Position numbers and translations under genes: made by a program | In this document: positions 56,958 through 64,000 of the stretch, piece by piece | How the letters are laid out: the number at the start of each line of letters is the position of its first letter | Position numbering within the stretch: position 1 is the first letter of the stretch | From: Cryphonectria parasitica EP155 | Taxonomy: Eukaryota > Ascomycota > Sordariomycetes > Diaporthales > Cryphonectriaceae | NCBI RefSeq assembly: GCF_011745365.1 | Contig: NW_024468909.1 | Coordinates: forward strand, 1,674,001 to 1,738,000 | DNA length: 64,000 nucleotides | Direction: 5' to 3' | The notes under the pieces: model-generated | Databases searched by the model: none | Told to the model about the DNA's origin: nothing | Seen by the model: only the letters and a program-made list of their open reading frames with translations

Positions 56958-58439
56958 TTAAAGCTCAGACAAAGCTACCATCATCCCAAGAGCAACCATC
57001 AGCCCAACCACACCCGAAACAACCCAGCCAAGCAGACCGCCTCTCGCGCCCGCCATCCCAAACACCTGCGTCATAGGCCTCACCGCAGCAGCCGCCGCCG
57101 CCGAAGTGGACGAGCTCGACGCCGCCCCGCTGCCCGTCTCAGACGAGTACTGCGTGCTGCTCCCCACCGTCGTCTCGATCGTGGAGCCGCCGCTGGTGAT
57201 GGTGCTCACAACAGGGACGGTGCTCACGGGCGTCGAGCTGCCGCTTCCCCCTCCGCCGGTGCCGGTCTCGGTGCCACTTCCGCCAGAGGATGCCGTATCG
57301 GCGGTGGTGCTGCCGCCGCCACTGCCGCCCGCCACGCCTCCTCCTGATGCTGTCTCTGTGGACGTCCCGTTGTCGGCGGTGCCGGTGCTGCCGGTGCTGT
57401 CGTCGCCGGCGTACATGGTGGACGATCCGACTGTCGTCTCCATGGTCGAGCCGTCCATGATGGTCTCGGTGGAGATGATGGGGATTGTCGATATGGGCAT
57501 GCCCGTCTGTGAAGCAGTGTCGGCGCCGCTGCCGGAGCCACCGACAATGCCAGCACCGGCAGCAACAGCAGTCCCGGACGAGTCGCCCCCGCCCGAGGTA
57601 GCAGCAGTTCCTGTCTCTGTGGCTGTGTCTTGTCCTCCTCCTCCTTCTCCTCCTCCTTCGCCTGTGGCTGTGGCTGTGGCAGCGCTGCTTTCGAAGCCTG
57701 TGGAGAAGATGCCTATGTCGGTGAGCGTGGTGGTAACTGAAGCTGTGGCTTGGGCTTTTTTATTCTCTTTGTCAGTTTGCAGTACGAGGAAAGTAGAAAG
57801 AGAGGGTGATGGGGAGGGGGAGGAGAAAGAAAAGAAACTCACCAGACTGGCAATAGCTCAGGGCATACGAGGCGATCTGACTAAGGTCTGTCCCCTCGGG
57901 GCACGACTCGCTCGAGCAGTCGCGGATGCCATAGGCGAACTCGACATGGGAGCAGAGGCAGGCGGGGTCAGAGTCGGGACAGTCGTAGGCTGGGCCGCCG
58001 CTGATGAGGGCGTTGATGCAGAATTGCTTGTTGGGGGGGGGGGAATGAGGAGTTAGGACAGGATGTTTCACGGTAGATAAGATACAAGGGGACTTTTAAG
58101 AGGACAAAATATAGAAAGCAGGATAGTTGTACAAGCATTGGAGTTTGGAGAGGACGAGGAGTTATATACAGAGCAGTAGCAAATGGGGGCGAGGCAGTAA
58201 TTTGATCAAAAGAGCTATGAGGCCAGTGAAGAAGCAAAAAGACATCACATCTCAAATTTGTAGCAAGCTGATTTCTTGGAATGTTTGGTGCAGCAAAGGG
58301 GGAAAAGACAACCTGACAATCAATTCCAACGTAAAATCATGCAAGAAAGACTCACGCCGCACTGTGGTAGGTCGCTAAGACTTTGTGCCGTGACAGCAGC
58401 GACAGCCAGAGCGACGAGGTTAAGGATGTATGATTGCAT
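56958..58439 (-). CDS. CFEM-domain, GPI-anchored cell-surface protein, three exons
   Basis: Exons in coding order are 58356-58439, 57843-58026 and 56958-57754, giving 354 aa. A signal peptide (MQSYILNLVALAVAAVTAQ) precedes a CFEM domain at about residues 22-90 with all eight Cys in the expected order (LPQCGQFC, DCPDSDPACLC, DCSSESC, SYCQ). The Asp in CPDSDPACLC sits where CFEM proteins coordinate haem. The rest is a Ser/Thr/Gly-rich stalk, ending in a hydrophobic tail (LLGWVVSGVVGLMVALGMMV) preceded by a small-residue stretch suitable as a GPI omega site. The stalk contains a duplicated block around STIPIIST...METTVGSST and STVPVVST...IETTVGSST. CFEM proteins act in haem-iron uptake, adhesion or virulence; which applies here is unknown. 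The first intron is long (329 nt) and ends in a C run near the acceptor. Confidence 0.88.
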
Positions 58440-59653
58440 GTTGAATGATCAGATGTCCCCTTCTTCTGTTGTTGGAAAGACTTGAGTAATTCCTCGATCC
58501 TTCCACGAAGGCTGGAGTGGAGGGAAGATGGGAAAGTAGTGACATCTCATGCCTCAATGTTCCATACTTTGAGGTCCCAAGCTTTGTATATTAAGGCGAG
58601 CGTACTTCGTCATGAAGACCGGATGAGCAGCAGCAGCAACAACACGCCGATGACGATGATGAACACTGTTTCCGGCATTCTGACAATGTCTCAAGTCGGG
58701 TTTTTTGGTTTGCTAAATTAGACTGAATACCTGAGTAAGTAATGAATGTAAGTCATTTCTCTGCTGTTGTTGGAGAAAGCGGCTCTCTCCGTTGAGGATT
58801 TGTGGGGGAGAGAGAACAGGGCCTTTGTCACGCAGCACAAAGAGAAGACTGCTTGCGTGCTACTATGATGAAGAATGATATCCATTTTTTTAAATCAAAA
58901 TATTTGAGTAGTAATCCAATGACCCTATCATAATAAGTAAAGAGGCCGAGGGATCTCTCCCATTCCCGCCCCCGCATTGGAGCTTGTGGTAGTTAGTAGC
59001 ATAATAACTGATTGATGACAGTCAAATCCACCATGTTAACCTGCTGTTTTCCTGGCCTCTTGTGGCATTTGCTATCATGTCATTCAAGCCTGTATGTGTT
59101 GTAACTTGGTTATGTGACAGTCATTTTTTACTTTATTTTTTTTGAGTGAGAGAGAGTAGTTTGTTTTGGTTTGTAGCTGTTGTCCATACAATCAGTGATA
59201 TCCCCATTGGATTCTACACACTTCCCTTGCCCTCATAAACGAAGCCTTTCCCCCCTCTCACCATCAACTCCCTCCCAGTGGATAGAGAGAAAACACAACA
59301 ACTTCCCACAATCCATGTGTGTACAGCATGCCAAAGGCAAGGCAGAGGGAAAATTCGGAAAACGATAAAACATAAGCACTTACACAGCATATAATAGCTG
59401 AGCCTACCAACAGGCTAGGGATTTTTGAACCCCGACGTCCCTACACACCTTTCCCCTTCCCAACGCCCCCCCCCCCCCAAAACTCCTCGCCAAAATTAAC
59501 AACGATAAATCAAAGAAAAGAAAGTAAATGGCTCAATGTGAACCATCCACAACAAATTTCTGGACCTCTCACAAAAGAAGAAATCCCATTCCAATGTCCT
59601 CACTCGCCCTTCCTCCCCACTCACACCTTGGCCCCTTCTCCAGGCCAACTTAG
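58440..59653. other. Intergenic region
   Basis: This 1.2-kb, AT-richer stretch lies between the CFEM start and the stop of the second regulator, both on the minus strand. It should contain the CFEM promoter and the regulator 3' UTR. A C run lies at 59466-59478. No gene is seen. Confidence 0.5.
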
Positions 59654-61979
59654 TTAGGGCCTCCCTCCCCCATCCGCCATCGCCCTATGGTTCCTAGACA
59701 CCTCCGCCAGGGACCGAGCATGCAGCATGCCCAGGTCCTGCCAGGCTGTGTCCATGATCGCCACGGCCCAGCGCCAGACCTCGAGCGGTACGCCCGGCGC
59801 ACACGCCGCCGTCTGCAGGTGGAACATGAGGTGCGGGATGCCCACGGCCCCGGCCCCGGCCCCCCCGTGCGTCTGGATGGCGTCGAGGTGCGCCCAGGTC
59901 AGGCTGGGATGCTTGTAGTGCGTGGGCACTGAGGTGCACACGTCGACGGCCAGGCGGTATATGGTTTGTTGGATGGTGCGGCGGGTCTGTCGGGCTGGGG
60001 AGGACATCTCATCTCCTGTTGTTGTTGCTGTTGCTGCTGCCGCTGCTCCGGCTTCTATTCCTGCTGCTGCCGCTGATATGGGGTACAGGGCTGTGAGTTC
60101 AAGTAGGGTCTGGTTGGTGAGGATGCGAGCCCAGCGGTAGTGGCTCCATACGCGCGATGTCCATATGTCGGCGTAGCGGTGGTAGGCGTTGCGGAAGACG
60201 GCATCGGGCGGGAAGGATAGTCTTGCTCGTCCTTCTTCTCTTTCCTCCTCTCCTGTGCACGTCCTGTAGGCCCACTTGCCCGGTTTCGAGGCCTCCCACC
60301 GTGCCAGGGCCTCGTCAACGGCCAGCACCTGCTGCAGTAGGTCGGTGGTGCTCGCGTGGCCGTCGGTGTAGGCGGTCCAGCGCACCTTGGCGTTGAGGCC
60401 CGTGAAGCGCCAGAGTATGTAGATGAGGGAAACGGCCGGCTGCTCGTCTTCTGGGAGGAAGCCTGTGGAGATGGCGTCGCGGATGGGCTCGAAGAATCTC
60501 TTGGGCATAGGGCTGCCACTTTGGATGCAGGGGTAGAGCTTTATTTTAGAGTTTGTCAGTCTTTGTCTTTTTCATCCATGTCAAGTCTTAAGTAGTAAAA
60601 ATAAGAAGAGGGAAAGAAGATGAAAAGGGAGAGACTCACCAGAGAATAACAGAGCTGCAGGATCCCCCTGGTCCCGTTGGCCACCACAGACCGGATGGGA
60701 AACACCGTCTTGAGGAGGGCCAAGCAGCCCATGAGGTGTACTCTTGTGTTCTCGTGGGACTCATGCGGCATATGGACACACTAGAATAGACGAAAGAAGA
60801 ACAAAACAATATCAGCTTAGACTTAATCGGTGGGAAGGGGTTTTGTAAGTCGTAAGGAGGTAAGGAGGAAGAATGTCTCCCCCAAAAGGCTTACCTGGTA
60901 CAGCGCAAGCATGATCGTCGTTCTGACGGCCGTGTCCAGATTCTTCACAGGATCCCGCAACACCTCACTAGTCGACCGTAACGCCTCGCCATATTTGACC
61001 CTGGACAGGTGTTGCATGCCTCGATCCCCGTTCCGGTTTCCCAACGCAGCCAGGCCAAGGGCAGCCATGGTGGCCTGCGCCGAAGGGTGGTCGAACCACG
61101 GCAGCCCGCTCAGCTCCTTTGGGTTCCTGACTTCATCTGGGTAGCCCAGGAGGTAGTGGTGCGCGTAGAAGGACACGCCCAGTTCCGAAGGGGGCGTAAT
61201 CATCTTTCGGTAGGGTCCAGGCTCCAGTCTCTCGAGGTGGTTGACGAGGGCTGGTGGTGCGAGGGCAGGTGAGGGAGTTTGGTCTTTTCTTCTTGTTCTT
61301 GTTGTACTTGTAGCTGCTGTTGTGATTGTGGTTGTGGGGGATGCAGAAGATATGACTGAGGAGGGAGGCGTCGGCATCGATGCTGGTTCTGGTCCTGAGT
61401 TTACTACTTCCTTCTCCTTGCTTGCCGTCTTGGAACCGCTGGAAGAAGAAGACAACGACGACATTCCTTCTAATGATGATGACGATGATGAAGACTCGTC
61501 GACTCCCCATGAGGCACGCGCCCTCTTCTCCACCTTGCCCGTCTCATCTCTGAACATCAATGAGAGCTGGTCCCGATAGCCCGGACACGTTCTCGAAAGA
61601 CGAACACATTGTGTACACTCGGGCTGTTTCTTGTCGCACTAGAAGAAAAGAGGACAAAAAAAGAATCGTTAGAAACACTGAAGACCGAGGCAAGAAACGA
61701 ATAAAAAATAAAGGTCCATGACCAGTCTCTTCTTCAAGAGGGTTTACATATAGAGAGAGCAAGAAAATTAAGAGAAGCCGGGGAGTGAGGGACGATAATC
61801 TCGAACAGTTCATGTACTCAAAGTCGGATTGATTTGTGCAGTGGAGGCAAGTTCTTATGTTAAAGAAGAGATAATGGAGCCTCGGGGAATACGATAGAGA
61901 CGAAATCCAGCATACATACCTTGATACGGCGTTTGCGGCATGATAAACAGCCTAGCGAGGCCTTCCCACAATATACCAT
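59654..61979 (-). CDS. Zn(II)2Cys6 transcription factor, four exons
   Basis: Exons in coding order are 61920-61979, 60895-61638, 60640-60780 and 59654-60538, giving 609 aa; all junctions are phase 0. The zinc cluster at the extreme N-terminus is GCLSCRKRRIK joined to CDKKQPECTQC and TCPGY (Cx2Cx6Cx6Cx2Cx6C). The 281-nt first intron falls exactly between the second and third Cys segments. A Ser/Thr/Pro-rich linker follows (about residues 60-145), then a helical fungal transcription factor region (YAHHYLLGYPDE, CLALLKTVFPIRSVVANG, AISTGFLPEDEQPAVSLIYI). The architecture resembles Moc3-type regulators of ascomycetes. Targets are unknown. Donor-like GTAAGT sites upstream on the minus strand (about 62937 and 63654) suggest spliced 5' UTR exons. 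Confidence 0.86.
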
Positions 61980-62452
61980 GTTCCAAAAATATACGAGAAA
62001 TAAATCGTGGAGATCGATTGATCCTTTCCTCTGTGTGTGTTTCTCTCTCCCTCTCTCTCTCTCTGTGTGTGTGTGTGTATGTGTGTGGGAAATCCGATGC
62101 GTACTTTTAGGCCACCACTCTCGTGTGGAGGGGCCAGTATTAGAACAGGGTAAAGAATGAAAAAAAAGATTTTAAAAAAAACAAATAATATGACTAATAA
62201 GGTGTCCCCAAAAGGAAATAAATCGTGGTAGGAAGGGGGAACAAGGTAGGGACGGCCTTTGCCTTGGGCCTCGCCTTGCCTTACTATGCCTCCCGTATAG
62301 TTCGTGGAGGGCCTATACCGAGGTCCTTTCTCTTCTGCGGTTTTCTGCTGCTGGTGGTGCTGGTGGTGGTTGTCAGACCGCTTCGAGAATGGACTGGTTG
62401 CCCCAGCTCTGGACGAGATGGGCGCGGGAATGGGTCAGGGTCAGGGGAGAAA

Positions 62453-62480
62453 GAGGAGGAGGAGGAGGAGGAGGAGGAGG
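62453..62480. repeat. (GGA)n microsatellite
   Basis: About nine GGA units; the minus strand reads TCC, explaining the poly-Ser open frame seen there. Confidence 0.85.
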
Positions 62481-63530
62481 GAGAGAGGGAAGTGGGGTCG
62501 GTTAGGTCGGGGAGTTCAAATAAGGCAAGTGGTCTAGGAGGAAAGCAACAGTTTTGTGCATGCGTGTGTGAAGTTAAGGTGTTGAATAGGGTAGCAAGCA
62601 GTAGTGTACTATGTATGAGAGGGTGTAGGTATGCACGCACGGCGGAACTAAACCATAAGGGATATTGTGAAAACTCAGGGTGAAGGAGGTTGCTGAAGGA
62701 CCACGGTTGTATCATTCATTTTTTCCCCCCCGAGGGAATTACAACTTGGGCCCGGGTTGTGGGGGGGGGGGGGAGGGCTACAGTGGTTTGCCTGTGCCGC
62801 ATAACGCAATGGAAAGGTCCCCATCGTGGATCTGCTGGGTGTGGGCCGGGCCGGATAAGAAAGACAAACAAAAAATTGAGGCGAGTGAGGTGAGATGACG
62901 ATGAGATAGATGAGGTTACAGTAATTGAATTCACTTACCTGCGGGAGCAAAGTGCTTGATTGGATGACCGACTGACTGACCGGTGAGCCGAGAAGGAATC
63001 GTGACACACCAGACCAGAGGGCGAAGGGGGTACAACAGCTCCTCCGTCAGGGCTCCTAACCCGGTCAAGAGCAAGATTCACAATCCAGACGAAAAGCCAA
63101 CTCGAACCAGATGCTTTGTGGTGGTGGTGTGGTACTTTTTAGTGGCTGTGCAGAACTTGAGCCGATGATGAGGAGTGTGTGTAATTTTAAGAAGGGATCA
63201 AATCAGACGCTCAGACTGGTGTTGTGTGGCCGGCAACAGAATAAAAGAGAAGCGGATACCGACATGGCAGCGGAGGGGTTGGAGAACAATAAAGCGGTTC
63301 AAAAAATAAAAAGAGGAAGGAAGAAAAGAGACGGAGAGAAGGAGTGAGTGGCACAGGGCTCCTTTGTCACTTCCGCTGAAGGGGGTCAATCTCCCCTCCC
63401 TAGGTCATCTGCTCAGTTCGTTGTCGAGAGGAAACTGGACACTGGATACTTTGCGTATTTAGCCAGGTGAGGCTCAGCCAGGTTCCTTTTGATGAGAATA
63501 CGGGGGAACCTTGGGGTGAGCGAGGGTGAA

Positions 63531-63560
63531 GGGATGGATGGATGGATGGATGAATGGATA
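63531..63560. repeat. (GGAT)n microsatellite
   Basis: About six tandem tetranucleotide units, followed by a degenerate unit. Confidence 0.85.
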
Positions 63561-64000
63561 GACTGGACGAAACCCTGGGTTTGTGGAGATTATCGAAATG
63601 GAACTGTGGAGGAGGAGGGATAAGAAGACTGAACTGCTTGGTATGGTAACAGTACTTACAGGACAGGATTGCGAGTTGGCGTCGTGTCGCACGTGTCCAG
63701 GAGGGAAGGAGAGAGATAGCTTGTAAAGAGACGAGACAGTGAGAGATCTCAGTCGTATGCTCCACTCAAAAAGCCCATGCATGTCCACTACTATAGTACA
63801 TGCCCACAGACTGTGATCCATGACCTTAGCTGCAGGTGTATCCGTGCGGTGCTACTCATGTACTTACTGTACTGATGTGCTTCCGTTCCGAGGTTCCCCC
63901 AGCGAGTAAAAATCAAAAATAAAATAATAACAAGAGATACGCACACACAAAGAGGTAAAACGGTGCAGGGAACCCCCCTCCACCTCATCATCACCAGCCC

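Larger units (their letters stand above)
61980..64000. other. Upstream region of the second regulator, microsatellite-rich
   Basis: No coding gene is supported. The stretch contains CT/GT tracts (about 62041-62087), a (GGA)n tract (about 62453-62480), a G run at 62761-62773 and a (GGAT)n tract (about 63531-63560). Two strong donor-like sites on the minus strand, CCCGCAG-GTAAGT near 62937 and CCT-GTAAGT near 63654, suggest 5' UTR exons of the regulator gene at 59.7-62.0 kb or the end of another gene. Confidence 0.45.

Overview
The window is nuclear DNA of a filamentous ascomycete (Pezizomycotina, probably Sordariomycetes; the class is an inference from gene content, not from a search). The evidence is spliceosomal introns of about 55-125 nt (a few 280-330 nt) with GTAAGT-like donors, CTAAC-like branch points and short CAG/TAG acceptors, together with two Zn(II)2Cys6 regulators, a CFEM/GPI cell-surface protein and a Bni4-type bud-neck scaffold. 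Coding DNA is mostly GC-rich. Intergenic DNA is long and full of homopolymer G/C runs and GA/CT/GT microsatellites. All gene models below were spliced by hand and checked for reading-phase continuity across every junction.

Layout. 1.8-4.0 kb (+): acetoacetyl-CoA synthetase. 4.5-6.9 kb (-): vacuolar/endosomal Na+/H+ exchanger, convergent with it. 8.7-11.0 kb (+): sucrose/alpha-glucoside-type MFS transporter, divergent from the exchanger. 11.6-12.2 kb (-): small secreted protein with a duplicated Trp-rich motif. 13.1-15.3 kb (-): Zn2Cys6 regulator in five exons. 15.4-24.8 kb: a long stretch with no supportable gene. 24.9-27.6 kb (+): Bni4-like scaffold. 29.2-31.3 kb (+): Dus1-like tRNA dihydrouridine synthase, tail to tail with an unknown coiled-coil protein at 31.4-32.5 kb (-). 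34.0-37.6 kb (-): large SLIP-GC-like GTPase in eight exons, visibly less GC-rich than its neighbours. 40.3-42.3 kb (+): disordered protein with a PP1-docking-like motif. 43.8-44.9 kb (+): the CDK Pho85, followed in the same frame by a 166-codon open extension. 45.9-46.6 kb (-): secreted protein. 49.4-50.2 kb (-): frameshifted gene relic. 51.5-54.3 kb (+): cytochrome b561-like membrane protein. 55.2-56.8 kb (+): tafazzin with a 19-nt micro-exon. 57.0-58.4 kb (-): CFEM protein. 59.7-62.0 kb (-): second Zn2Cys6 regulator.

Most genes are unrelated housekeeping or regulatory genes in ordinary fungal order, and I see no biosynthetic cluster. The observations that most deserve checking are the in-frame open extension behind the Pho85 stop codon, the duplicated-motif secreted protein, the SLIP-GC-like GTPase, the pseudogene near 50 kb, and several splice arrangements that could yield alternative proteins. 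I found no CRISPR array, rRNA, convincing tRNA or intact transposon.
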